DNA from: Candidatus Anammoxibacter sp.
GTDB taxonomy: Bacteria > Planctomycetota > Brocadiia > Brocadiales > Anammoxibacteraceae
DNA: 64,000 nt
Direction: 5' to 3'
Assembly: GCA_021777055.1 (NCBI GenBank)
Contig: JAIQZO010000024.1
Location: 434,001-498,000, forward strand
Under the pieces are notes generated by a model. That model was not told the origin of the DNA, ran no database searches, and was given only the letters and a program-made list of their open reading frames with translations. How positions within the stretch are numbered: position 1 is the stretch's first letter; each line of letters begins with the position of its first letter. This document shows positions 56,059 to 64,000 of this stretch, piece by piece. Position numbers and translations under genes: made by a program.

Positions 56059-56581
56059 CTACATACCTCCCAAAAGAGCTGCTATTATGCTTCTTAACTA
56101 TCTATCGGCAATTCCATAAAAAAAGTTAACCTTAAACAGCGCATGTTCAACCACATAGAAATTTGATATAAAGTAGCTCTAATTACCCCATAAATCTCAA
56201 AAAGCCTAAATACATAGTAAGACAAACACCTAATTGGATGAATATGTAAACTGTTCTCAAATCCGCATTTAAACAGCATCGAAACTGTTTTTAAAATATC
56301 ACACGGCCTGTATCTAAAGTTTTGCCCTTGGCGGATTAATCAATTTTGCTATACTATATAGTATAAAATCCTTGGAAGAGCACATCTTACCAATTTGCGA
56401 TACTATTGATTCGTGCTTCCGACAAACTTTTAACTTACAAATTAACAACAAATATATATTTACAATATTAATTATAATTCACCCGCCACTATTAAGATTA
56501 TGATCATGGTAGTTTCTTTGTGTATGAAAATACCGATACTATTAACTTAATGGTTATAACTATTTTTTTTAGAGAGGAAAA
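56059..56581. other. Intergenic region between divergent genes
   Basis: About 520 AT-rich bases separate the start of the response regulator from the start of the parvulin gene, so promoters for both should lie here. A TATAGTATAAAA stretch near 56356-56367 is a possible -10 region on the plus strand. No operator or RNA was identified. Confidence 0.3.
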
Positions 56582-57505
56582 ATGAGAAATAGAGTACGTA
56601 AAACGTTTTTAATTATGGTCTTATCAATGTTAACCATATCTTCTATTGCAGTAACAGCACAGGCAGGAGAGAAAAAGAAAACAAAAGAAACCGACATAGT
56701 AATAGAGATAAATGGCCAAAAGATTACGCGCAAAGAGTTTGGTGAATTTCTGATCCAATCATACGGGGATGTAGCACTTGACTTTTTGGTAAAAAAGAAA
56801 GTAGTTGAACAAGAAGCAAGGAAGCACGATATTACGGTAACGGAAGAGGAGCAGAAGGAGAGGCTTGAAAGAAGTGCAGACGCGCAAATCCAGATGATGA
56901 TGAAAAAGAGTGGATTAGAAAAGAAAGAGGACCTGGAACTGTTGCTTTTTAAAAAAGGCGTTACAATGGACAAAATGCGCAAAAACATAATCACATCACT
57001 TAAAAATCAGACAATCCTGGAACTGCTAGTGGAAAAGATCTTACTGGAAAACATAACATATACAGAAGATGAGCTAACTGCAGCTTACGATGATACATTT
57101 GGCCCAAAAATTTTTGCCAGGCAAATAGTGTTAAAAACAAGAAAAAAAGCTGAAGAAGTGTTAACAAAACTAAAAGGTGGGGCTGATTTTGCCAAACTTG
57201 CAAAAAAAGATTCCATTGACAGAGCGTCGGCCAAGCGAGGGGGAGAAATGATGCCATTCAGTATATATACAACTTTGGGAAAATCTGTCAGTAAATTGAA
57301 GGAGAAACAGTATAGTGACATTATTCAGACAGGTTATGGGTACCACGTTTTACAGTTGATAAAAAAAGTGCCAGGTAGTGATAAAAGTTTTGAAGAAGTC
57401 TTGGATAAGCTGGAAATAATTGTTAAGAGAGAAAAATTGAACCAACAGGTACAACCATGGTTAAAGGAACTTTTTGAGAAATCAAAGGTTGAAATATTAC
57501 TGTAA
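56582..57505 (+). CDS. Exported parvulin-type peptidyl-prolyl isomerase
   Basis: The 307-residue protein has a signal peptide (LIMVLSMLTISSIAVTAQAG), a SurA-like helical region (VIEINGQKITRKEFGEFLIQ, residues 38-57) and a rotamase domain (FARQIVLKTRKKAEEVLTKL, ADFAKLAKKDSIDRASAKRG, YSDIIQTGYGYHVLQLIKK). Such proteins assist folding of exported proteins by isomerising proline bonds. GAGAGG lies before the start. The next gene follows after 36 bases. Confidence 0.93.
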   Translation: MRNRVRKTFLIMVLSMLTISSIAVTAQAGEKKKTKETDIVIEINGQKITRKEFGEFLIQSYGDVALDFLVKKKVVEQEARKHDITVTEEEQKERLERSADAQIQMMMKKSGLEKKEDLELLLFKKGVTMDKMRKNIITSLKNQTILELLVEKILLENITYTEDELTAAYDDTFGPKIFARQIVLKTRKKAEEVLTKLKGGADFAKLAKKDSIDRASAKRGGEMMPFSIYTTLGKSVSKLKEKQYSDIIQTGYGYHVLQLIKKVPGSDKSFEEVLDKLEIIVKREKLNQQVQPWLKELFEKSKVEILL

Positions 57506-57541
57506 ATATTTGTTATCAACTAATTTTGTTGCAGGTGCAAA

Positions 57542-58441
57542 ATGAAGGTACTAATGTATTCTGTTTCAGGAAAAAAGTATATAGGGCTTTGTGTAAAAGA
57601 AGGCACTCTAAATTTTTCGCTTGCATGGAAAATATACAGCGCTGAAAATCCCAACCACAGCCATATAGAACTCCTTTCAAACCTTGATTTACTTGAAGCC
57701 GGTCTTTTTTCCGGGAAACTATTTACTGATGTGTACATGCACCTGAAGAAGCTCTCGCAACTTGAAAAATGTCTGGAGAAAAGGGAGTTCACTTTTGAAC
57801 CACCAATTAGTGGATCAATAAAAATATTGGCACTGGCCCGAAACTATAGGGCACATGCCAGAGAGTTAGGAAACGAACCAATTGAAGAACCCATAATATT
57901 TACAAAAACCTCAAATACAATACTACCCCACAATGGAGACATCATCTACCCTGAAAAGATTACAAGGGTTGACCATGAAATAGAGCTTGGAGTTATTATT
58001 GGCAAAAAACTAAAGTATGCCGATGAAGAAGACGCAAAAAAAGCAATAGCCGGGTATACTATAGTTAATGATGTTACCGCAAGAGATTTACAGAAAGCCG
58101 ACATTTCAAAGCAGTGGCCATGGCTTAGATCAAAGAACTTTGACACATTTCTACCAATGGGTCCTTACATTGTACCAAAGGAATTTATCAAAGACCCGAA
58201 CAATCTAAACCTGCAGCTTGATGTAAACGGGAAGAAAAGACAAATGGGCAACACATCCTGTATGATAAATAGCATACCAAGTGTTATTAGCTATATTTCA
58301 GGCTTTTTGTCATTGTCCCCGGGTGATGTTATTTGCACAGGAACACCGGAAGGGGTTGCACCTATAAAGGCAGGAGACACTATTAACGCGACAATTGACG
58401 AAATAGGAACGTTGTCAAATAGTGTTATCAGTGAAAAATAG
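57542..58441 (+). CDS. Fumarylacetoacetate hydrolase family protein
   Basis: The 299-residue protein has the FAH fold: ILALARNYRAHARELGNEP, the metal ligands in ITRVDHEIELGVIIGKKL and YTIVNDVTARDLQKADIS, and the active-site region CTGTPEGVAPIKAGDTI. The family includes 2-hydroxyhepta-dienoate isomerases, acylpyruvases and oxaloacetate tautomerases, and the exact reaction cannot be read from the sequence. The N-terminal 90 residues are a separate smaller domain as usual. It is probably co-transcribed with the upstream parvulin. Confidence 0.9.
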   Translation: MKVLMYSVSGKKYIGLCVKEGTLNFSLAWKIYSAENPNHSHIELLSNLDLLEAGLFSGKLFTDVYMHLKKLSQLEKCLEKREFTFEPPISGSIKILALARNYRAHARELGNEPIEEPIIFTKTSNTILPHNGDIIYPEKITRVDHEIELGVIIGKKLKYADEEDAKKAIAGYTIVNDVTARDLQKADISKQWPWLRSKNFDTFLPMGPYIVPKEFIKDPNNLNLQLDVNGKKRQMGNTSCMINSIPSVISYISGFLSLSPGDVICTGTPEGVAPIKAGDTINATIDEIGTLSNSVISEK

Positions 58442-58513
58442 TTTCATACTGGCTAATATGTGAATGTAAATGCTATTCATATTGAAACACCTTAATCTTT
58501 AAATGGCCTATTT

Positions 58514-59524
58514 ATGCTCTTATTCTTTTCACGTTTCTTTCTTGTACTAAAAAAAAACAAATTAATTCGGCTTTGTTTACTGATTCTCCTGGTTATTGCT
58601 TCGGGAGTATTTTCTGTCTCACTTTTCGAAAATAACCTTTCTCTAAAAGATGCTTTCTGGTGGAGTATAGTTACAATTACGACTGTGGGCTATGGTGACA
58701 TGGTACCTGCTACAACAGGCGGTAGGGTTGTTGCTGTATGCCTTATGGTACTGGGAATTGGTTTTCTTGGCATGTTTACGGCAAACCTTGCAAGTATTTT
58801 AGTTGAAGGAAAGATCATGAAAGAGAAAGGAATGGAAAAGATCAAGGCGAGAAAACACTTTATTCTTTGCGGATGGAATTACAAGACAAAGGAAATTATC
58901 GAAGAGTTAAAATCAGACAAATGTATGGCAAACTCTTCCTTAGTTTTAGTTGCAAACATACCGGAAAAGCCGTTAAATGATAAAGAGATCTTGTTTGTAA
59001 AAGGCGAAGTTGATGCAGACACCATGGAACACGCCAATTTGAAAGATGCATCAACTGTAATAATAACCTCGGACGAGTCTGTAGAATCGCATACACGTGA
59101 TGCAAAGGTTATCATGGACACTTTAACCATTAGAGATATAAGTAGTAGTGTTTACATTTGCGCAGAGATCTCAAATATTAAAAACTTTAAGCATTGTAAA
59201 ATAGCCGGGGCAGACGAAATAATTGTTATAGGAGAGTTAAGCAGTCGCCTCCTTGTACAATCAGCCCTGAACCCTGGAGTAAAAAGGGTATTTACCGAAC
59301 TTATGAGCAGCAGTTATGGCCATGAACTTTATAAGATTCCAACGCCTGAAAAAATAGTCGGAAGTAGATTTATTGACGCATTAAACAAGATTAAATCGGA
59401 AACGGATTCCATCATCGTTGCTATAGAATCGGTTAAAGAAGATAAGATGATAGTTAATCCGGACAAAGATCTTATTATCCAAAGCAACGACAATCTAATA
59501 GTAATGTCGTTGGAAAGACCATAG
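58514..59524 (+). CDS. Two-TM potassium channel with TrkA-type RCK domain
   Basis: The 336-residue protein has TM1 (LIRLCLLILLVIASGVFSVS), a pore loop with the K+ filter TITTVGYGDMVPAT, TM2 (VAVCLMVLGIGFLGMFTANL), then a TrkA-N/RCK Rossmann domain (HFILCGWNYKTKEIIEELKS) and a TrkA-C segment (ALNKIKSETDSIIVAIESVK). The layout resembles the Ca2+-gated MthK channel. The nucleotide loop has GWN where many have G.GxxG, so ligand specificity is uncertain. The start lacks a clear ribosome binding site. Confidence 0.92.
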   Translation: MLLFFSRFFLVLKKNKLIRLCLLILLVIASGVFSVSLFENNLSLKDAFWWSIVTITTVGYGDMVPATTGGRVVAVCLMVLGIGFLGMFTANLASILVEGKIMKEKGMEKIKARKHFILCGWNYKTKEIIEELKSDKCMANSSLVLVANIPEKPLNDKEILFVKGEVDADTMEHANLKDASTVIITSDESVESHTRDAKVIMDTLTIRDISSSVYICAEISNIKNFKHCKIAGADEIIVIGELSSRLLVQSALNPGVKRVFTELMSSSYGHELYKIPTPEKIVGSRFIDALNKIKSETDSIIVAIESVKEDKMIVNPDKDLIIQSNDNLIVMSLERP

Positions 59525-59549
59525 AGACCAAGCAATTAATGTTATAGCG

Positions 59550-59990
59550 ACTACTCAGGTGGTTAGGCTGAAGGCTGAAAGTAAATTAACGATTTTGAAG
59601 TGCTCTTATCAAGCAATTTAAGACTTTCTCAGTTTCGATGATCTTTGGCTCAATCAGGGACAAATCCTGATTATCCAAGAACTCAAGCCGATTAGCCAAA
59701 CTTAGTTGATAATGCAACTCCCTTAATGATCCAAAAGCAATATTAAGGAATCTAAGGTAATCTGCCTGACTTTCACGGGCACATCCCTCCACGATATTAG
59801 AAGGAACGGAAACCGCCGCTCTCCGAATCTGAGAAGTTAAACCATATTGCACCCCTCTCGGAAACTTTGCGATTATCTCGTAAACTAATAGCGCTACCTC
59901 ATCAGCCAACCCAAAGGCCCTAAGTTTTGTATGATCACGCACTGTTTTTCTCTAATAGCCTTCCGTCTTCAGCCTATTCCCCTAAGTAGC
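59550..59990 (-). mobile_element. Repeat-family element carrying an S23 four-helix-bundle gene, copy 4
   Basis: A 441-bp segment has inverted ends ACTACTCAGGTGGTTAGGCT at the left and AGCCTATTCCCCTAAGTAG at the right, the same family as the non-coding copies at 12742-12846, 33671-33815 and 50578-50722. Inside is one S23 gene filling most of the length. It sits exactly between two CDS ends (stops at 59524 plus and 59994 minus). The short copies look like internal-deletion derivatives (MITE-like) of this form. Mobility is inferred from repeat structure and there is no transposase. Confidence 0.6.
59586..59942 (-). CDS. Four-helix-bundle protein, S23 ribosomal/IVS family
   Basis: The 118-residue protein has the characteristic S23 sequence: RDHTKLRAFGLADEVALLVY, FPRGVQYGLTSQIRRAAVSV, PSNIVEGCARESQADYLRFL, LRELHYQLSLANRLEFLDN. 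It starts at a GTG. The family is best known from 23S rRNA intervening sequences and is related to the Avd accessory protein of diversity-generating retroelements, but no reverse transcriptase is seen here. It is only distantly similar to the S23 protein at 9049-9399 and lies in a different repeat element. Confidence 0.92.
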   Translation of the reverse strand: MRDHTKLRAFGLADEVALLVYEIIAKFPRGVQYGLTSQIRRAAVSVPSNIVEGCARESQADYLRFLNIAFGSLRELHYQLSLANRLEFLDNQDLSLIEPKIIETEKVLNCLIRALQNR

Positions 59991-59993
59991 TAC

Positions 59994-61049
59994 TTAATGT
60001 TTATCATTCATATCATCTTTATTAATATCACGTATCATTTCAACCAACCTACCAAAGTCACGTTTTATAAATTTGAATTGTAGAAAAGGCACACTTGCCC
60101 AGATATTATTTTTTCCAAGACCGTTTGATTTCAACACCATCTTTATCTTGTTATCAACTATTATATCCTTATATTTCTCCCTGATTCTTTCGATTGTGTC
60201 ATTACTTATTGGTCTTGTTAAAAAAATGATGGTCTCATCTCTAAAGTATTGAAACGATTTATATACCGAATAGAAATGGCTGATCTCTGCTACCGCATCT
60301 TTTACACTCCTATGATATGAAAACAAGTTCATATCATTTTCAGATATCATATTAGTCTTTAATAGCTTACCTTTTATAAAAATTAGCCACTCTTCCCAGA
60401 AGAAGGAATCTTCCGGCTCAATTAAAATTATTGGTCTTGGCCTGCACTTTCCAGTCTGAATAAGTGTAAGCATCTCAAAGGCCTCATCCATTGTCCCAAA
60501 TCCACCGGGAAATAGCACCGTAGCATCGGATTCCTTAATGAACATGAGCTTACGGGAGAAGAAATATTTAAACTTCATACATTTAGGATCATCTTTGATT
60601 CTCCTGTTTGCATCCTGCTCAAATGGCAGCTTAATGTTAAGCCCAAAACTATTAGCCGCTTCAGCACCTTCATTACCTGCCTCCATTATCCCGCCACCAG
60701 CACCAGTAATTACCATAAAGTTAGATTTTACTATCTCACGAGCAAACCTTTTAGCCATTTGAAAACAATTAGAAGTAAATTCAATCCTCGCAGAACCAAA
60801 AATAGCAACTTTTCTTATTGTTTTATAGTCCTCAAATATATTAAATGCCTTACCAAACTCATTTATTGTATGATTAATCAACTTAAGGTTTCCAGTATTA
60901 CCTCCCTCTGAATCCACAAGCTTAATGATCCCGGAGAAAATTTCCCTGACGATCTCCCTGTTCTCACTATGAACATTAACATAAGAGGCCTTATCTATAA
61001 GCTCATTTAATATACTACTGTTGTTAGATTCTCTTTTATTTTTCTTCAT
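59994..61049 (-). CDS. LOG-family (lysine decarboxylase-like) protein
   Basis: The ATG at 61049 gives 351 residues. The LOG core contains VAIFGSARIEFTSN, MVITGAGGGIMEAGNEGA and the signature FPGGFGTMDEAFEMLTLIQT (PGGxGTxxE). LOG proteins hydrolyse nucleoside 5'-monophosphates to base and ribose phosphate, and bacterial long forms act in nucleotide salvage. About 75 extra N-terminal residues precede the core. The start is 16 bases after the upstream adaptor stop. An alternative start at 61088 overlaps that gene. The gene ends against a repeat element. Confidence 0.88.
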   Translation of the reverse strand: MKKNKRESNNSSILNELIDKASYVNVHSENREIVREIFSGIIKLVDSEGGNTGNLKLINHTINEFGKAFNIFEDYKTIRKVAIFGSARIEFTSNCFQMAKRFAREIVKSNFMVITGAGGGIMEAGNEGAEAANSFGLNIKLPFEQDANRRIKDDPKCMKFKYFFSRKLMFIKESDATVLFPGGFGTMDEAFEMLTLIQTGKCRPRPIILIEPEDSFFWEEWLIFIKGKLLKTNMISENDMNLFSYHRSVKDAVAEISHFYSVYKSFQYFRDETIIFLTRPISNDTIERIREKYKDIIVDNKIKMVLKSNGLGKNNIWASVPFLQFKFIKRDFGRLVEMIRDINKDDMNDKH

Positions 61050-61065
61050 ATCAACCTGGATTTCG

Positions 61066-62523
61066 TTAATCACCCACGACAAAAACACGGGAACCCTGCA
61101 TCAAATCTTCATGACCTGTAACCACAACAACATCGTTTTCATCCAGCCCAGAAACAGCCTCAACCTCCCCACCTTCAGCAAATCCAAGCTCTATCTGTTT
61201 CTTTAACACACTAGTCTCTTCATCCAATACAACATTAAACAAGGTGAACCCCGCCCCATTGCTATTATCTATCACTCGAATATCAGCTGTAGTTTTATCA
61301 ATGTCATAAGGTGGCAGTTCGGTCAAATCAATAACCGCTTCTACCATCTCTTCTGTCCCTTTTGCATCTGAATATATCGTTACAGCCTTTATGTCTATAA
61401 CCGTGCCTCTCACAATCTTTTCTAATAAATCCTCACTTTTACCCTCTTTTGTCAGCGCTTTTACAGAAATTTCCACACCCTGTCCAACAGAAAGCTTGTT
61501 ATCGTCATTTTTTGAAGAAGATATCTTCACTGTCTTCTTTAAAACAAAAACCTCATCTGCAACACTATCCATAATCAAGGATTTTTTAGGTATAACAATG
61601 GCATCCTCATGTTCACCTACCAGAATAAAAACAGTAGCAAACATTCCGGGCCTAAGCATGCGTGAGTTTTTATCATCAATCTCAATAGTGACTTTTATAG
61701 TCCCACTCTTTGGATCAATTACAGGATTTATTAACTTAACATTTCCTTCAAAACGTACATCAGGAATAGATTCAACCGATATGTATACCGACTGTCCATT
61801 GTCAATCTTATTTAAATCTTTTTCTGGGATATAAACCTTACCATATATTTTATCTAATTTCGCTATCTTAAACAAAGCCTGACCATCTGTCACATTCTCA
61901 CCAACTTCAATATATCTTTCAACAATAGTCCCCTGTATAGGGGATTCTATCATATAATAGTCCAGTTCCAGTTTTTTTCTCTCATATTCCACCTCTGCCA
62001 TTTGATAGTTTAATTTATGCTCCTCCAACACCTCTCTGCTTACAATTTTATCATCAAAGGTACTTTTAGATCTCTCATAAAGAACTTTTGTATTTTCAAG
62101 TTTTACCTTTGCGTCTTTTACCTCAAGTTCCGCCTCTTTTTTATCTAAATGCACCAATAATTTACCGGCCTGCACATCTATTCCCTCTTCGACATATATC
62201 TCGTTAATTTCACCATTGGTCTTTGATAATATATCAATCTCTTTTTCCGCCTCAATATTACAGTTGGCCGAAATGTATATGTACATCCTCTTCTTAACAG
62301 TCTTTGCTACCTCTACAGGTACTGCCCCAGCGACCTTCTTATTCGCAGAATTGTGCCCCATTACAGAGGAATGGCCTGAACCTTTTCCCATTTTTACTGC
62401 AGGCTTCTCTTTTACAGATACATTGTTCTTTTTAAAATAAGTTATTGTATAAATAATACCTATTACAAGCAGTAGGATTATCGTTGACTCTACAATAATA
62501 ATGGAAGACGATTTTTTAGACAT
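61066..62523 (-). CDS. Orphan efflux adaptor (HlyD/RND-type membrane fusion protein)
   Basis: The 485-residue protein has an N-terminal anchor (IVESTIILLLVIGIIYTITY), lipoyl-like halves (INEIYVEEGIDVQAGKLLVH and YMIESPIQGTIVERYIEVGE), a coiled-coil hairpin (KVKLENTKVLYERSKSTFDD), and HlyD/YknX-type barrel strands. It differs from the three metal-efflux adaptors in having an extended C-terminal beta region (about 340-485) and no metal-rich tail. No channel, RND or ABC permease gene is adjacent, so the transported compound is unknown. Confidence 0.85.
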   Translation of the reverse strand: MSKKSSSIIIVESTIILLLVIGIIYTITYFKKNNVSVKEKPAVKMGKGSGHSSVMGHNSANKKVAGAVPVEVAKTVKKRMYIYISANCNIEAEKEIDILSKTNGEINEIYVEEGIDVQAGKLLVHLDKKEAELEVKDAKVKLENTKVLYERSKSTFDDKIVSREVLEEHKLNYQMAEVEYERKKLELDYYMIESPIQGTIVERYIEVGENVTDGQALFKIAKLDKIYGKVYIPEKDLNKIDNGQSVYISVESIPDVRFEGNVKLINPVIDPKSGTIKVTIEIDDKNSRMLRPGMFATVFILVGEHEDAIVIPKKSLIMDSVADEVFVLKKTVKISSSKNDDNKLSVGQGVEISVKALTKEGKSEDLLEKIVRGTVIDIKAVTIYSDAKGTEEMVEAVIDLTELPPYDIDKTTADIRVIDNSNGAGFTLFNVVLDEETSVLKKQIELGFAEGGEVEAVSGLDENDVVVVTGHEDLMQGSRVFVVGD

Positions 62524-63023
62524 TTTTTAAGTGCAATTACTATAACTAACTTTAAAAAAAGCACCGTTTGGAGGAAACTTATAACAAATAATATACAGTT
62601 GTATAGAAGGATAACATAGAGCAGCGAAGCCGCAACCAAATTGGGAATACAGAACGCAGGAGACAGAATTCAGAATAAAGCATAGATATGTTGATGCTGT
62701 TCAATAGTCATTTCATCTATATTGATACGGCTACACCGATGGAACCACACAACCAGAACTCCATATAAAAGTTTAGATCGTTTAGGTATCAAAATATAGT
62801 AAAGGGGCGGATTGGTAAAAGTCTCATTCCCAATTACCAACGGTTAGGCAGGTAAAAATATACTGATCTATCAGCGTAAAATGCACCCTACATGGTCTCA
62901 CCATTATGTAAGGCGCGTTTCACACACAAACTTATTATTCTAAAAAATTATGCAGATTAAATAGGATTGAAGGCAGAATCCGCTTATCTCTATTTTCAGT
63001 GTATAACACAAACCCTACATTTT
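62524..63023. other. Intergenic region with a copy of the short palindromic repeat
   Basis: About 500 bases without a gene. At 62615-62642 AGAGCAGCGAAGCCGCAACC matches the short GC-rich repeat seen at 46472-46500. It is followed by AATACAGAACGC and ACAGAATTCAGAATAAAG, purine-rich phrases typical of decayed inverted-repeat ends. Nothing else was recognised. Confidence 0.5.
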
Positions 63024-63398
63024 CTAAAATCCAAATGCCTTCTCTTCTTCTTTAATCAACCCCTGATAAACAGGATGTTCCCTCCAGCCCCAGATCCTTC
63101 TCGGGCGTGTAATAATTTGCAGCTCGCAATTCTCCGCAATGGAACACTGGCACGCCAAACGATATTGCGGACCTTCAAATCCAACGGTGCATATCTCTTT
63201 CTCTGTTGGCGGACTCAATTTTTCAGGGTTGTCTACTTTAATTCGACACAATTGACAAAACCCCTTTCCCCTACAGTTTACAACATTTTCTGGAAACAAA
63301 TACAACTTTAAATCATTCTCTAAGCAGAAATCACGTAAATTTACATTCTCAGGCACATCAATTTCTACATTTTCTTTTAGAAACTTTACTTTAGCCAT
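63024..63398 (-). CDS. 2Fe-2S ferredoxin-like protein
   Basis: The 124-residue protein has the plant-type ferredoxin fold: KVKFLKENVEIDVPENVNLR, the cluster loop NCRGKGFCQLCRIKV (Cys-x5-Cys-x2-Cys) and the fourth ligand in YRLACQCSIAENCELQI. It is an electron carrier. The partner is unknown. An extra C-terminal tail (RRIWGWREHPVYQGLIKEEE) is present. AGGAG lies before the ATG. No operon partner is adjacent. Confidence 0.93.
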   Translation of the reverse strand: MAKVKFLKENVEIDVPENVNLRDFCLENDLKLYLFPENVVNCRGKGFCQLCRIKVDNPEKLSPPTEKEICTVGFEGPQYRLACQCSIAENCELQIITRPRRIWGWREHPVYQGLIKEEEKAFGF

Positions 63399-63431
63399 AA
63401 ATAAATTCTCCTAAAAACAATATTACTATAC

Positions 63432-63458
63432 GTAACGCGGCAAATCCGCAACCAAAAT
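63432..63458 (+). repeat. Short GC-rich palindromic repeat, copy 4
   Basis: AACGCGGCAAATCCGCAACC with AAAATCG following matches the repeat at 46472-46500. The core GCGGC..ATCCGC keeps the palindrome with one compensated difference. It lies upstream of the ferredoxin gene. Confidence 0.6.
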
Positions 63459-63684
63459 CGCAAAGATAGAAGTTTTTTAAAATAAAAGCATATCATACGA
63501 AAGGTGTTATATTTTAGCAAATTGTAAAAAGTTAAATCAAAGGAATAAGTAAAATATAGAAAAAAATTAACAATCCTTTCTCCTTAAGATCAAATATTGA
63601 GATGTATATATTGATCTAAGTATTTTTTTTCATGAAACGTTACGAACAATATATGGATAGCAGAATTGTGTACCTTGTGGGATT

Positions 63685-63737
63685 AAATCTGGGACAGCGC
63701 AATACTGTTCAGTACAGTATTGCGCTGTCCCAGATTT
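63685..63737. terminator. Perfect 24-bp palindrome downstream of the Calx-beta gene
   Basis: AAATCTGGGACAGCGCAATA plus CTGT at 63685-63708 is exactly complementary to 63714-63737 across a five-base loop TCAGT. Flanking T runs on the minus-strand side suggest a terminator for the gene ending at 63772, but the perfect length and unrelated composition also fit a repeat or mobile-element end. Confidence 0.6.
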
Positions 63738-63771
63738 TCAGATACTCATCTCAAAAGGTGTTCCTTTTCCT

Positions 63772-64000
63772 TTAATCGTTATCCTTAATAGTTAGTAGAG
63801 CATTTGTGTGTCTTCCCAATGAAGCACCACCAGTGATATTCTGGAGTATCAGCCCTACTATCTCGTCTCCTTCTACTTCTGTGTCATCGAGAATTTGGAC
63901 GGATACGGTTTTGTCTGCATTATCTCCATCGGACCAGGAAAGTGTGGTTGTTTGCTCAGTATAGTCAGAAACTGCTGTAGCATCCTCTTCAACAGTAATA
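63772..64000 (-). CDS. Calx-beta domain protein, C-terminal part only
   Basis: The 76 visible codons end DNAD/KTVSVQILDDTEVEGDEIVG-style Calx-beta sequence: SDYTEQTTTLSWSDGDNAD, then VGLILQNITGGASLGRHTNA and LLTIKDND before the stop. Calx-beta domains bind Ca2+ in surface or adhesion proteins and commonly occur in tandem. The gene continues beyond the window edge, so overall size and architecture are unknown. The C-terminus stops directly after the domain, without an anchor. Confidence 0.8.
   Translation of the reverse strand, partial: ITVEEDATAVSDYTEQTTTLSWSDGDNADKTVSVQILDDTEVEGDEIVGLILQNITGGASLGRHTNALLTIKDND

Noticed and set aside
59586-59942. S23 gene as Avd of a diversity-generating retroelement
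   Set aside because: No reverse transcriptase or variable/template repeat pair was seen nearby.

Overview
The window is AT-rich DNA from a Gram-negative bacterium with an outer membrane (TolC-type channels, lipoproteins, periplasmic adaptors). It carries cytochrome and tetrapyrrole genes (hemA, a CcsA/HemX-like gene, hemB, a decayed cytochrome c) and a phosphomannomutase with an N-terminal four-cysteine extension. My best inference is a planctomycete of the anammox type (Brocadiales, Scalindua-like). No rRNA or other phylogenetic marker was compared, so this is only moderately supported. I found no tRNA, rRNA, CRISPR array or recognisable transposase.

Layout. 1-5 kb: a frameshifted STAS/SpoIIAA-like remnant, then a coiled-coil lipoprotein and a 1103-residue multi-membrane-span protein of unknown function. 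5.3-31.6 kb: a metal and arsenic resistance island with three complete tripartite RND systems (outer membrane channel, adaptor, pump), one on the plus strand (5.3-12.7 kb) and two on the minus strand (22.6-16.0 and 31.6-25.0 kb). Each is headed by a small exported His- or Cys-rich protein, separated from the channel gene by a 281-332 nt leader with potential stem-loops. Between them lie an Acr3-type arsenite permease, an ArsR repressor, a YnfA-like protein, decayed cation-transporter copies, a cytochrome c remnant and two exported proteins of unknown function. 31.6-40 kb: trpC, hemB, groES-groEL, an HD-GYP protein, hemA and a CcsA/HemX-like gene. 40-46.4 kb: a PDZ lipoprotein, a DUF123 GIY-YIG protein overlapping a HesB/IscA-like protein, a zinc-ribbon protein, a UDP-glucuronate decarboxylase-like enzyme, phosphomannomutase and a metallophosphoesterase. 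47.5-56 kb: a minus-strand chemotaxis-type signalling group (MCP, CheW, CheA hybrid, response regulator with HD-GYP). 56.6-63.4 kb: a parvulin, a fumarylacetoacetase-family protein, a K+ channel, a LOG-family protein, an orphan efflux adaptor and a 2Fe-2S ferredoxin. The right edge holds the C-terminal end of a Calx-beta protein.

Intergenic space is rich in interspersed repeats. One family has roughly 30-bp inverted ends. Three copies are short (105-145 bp) and MITE-like, and one 441-bp copy encloses an S23/four-helix-bundle gene. A second S23 gene lies in a different inverted-repeat element inserted between the adaptor and pump genes of the first RND operon. A short GC-rich palindromic repeat occurs four times, and a 24-bp perfect palindrome sits at the right end.

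The most novel-looking items are the two paralogous Cys-rich proteins ending in QTVILQV at the heads of the metal-efflux gene sets, the shared head-protein plus leader architecture, the repeat family that carries an S23 gene, and the uncharacterised lipoprotein/1103-residue pair.
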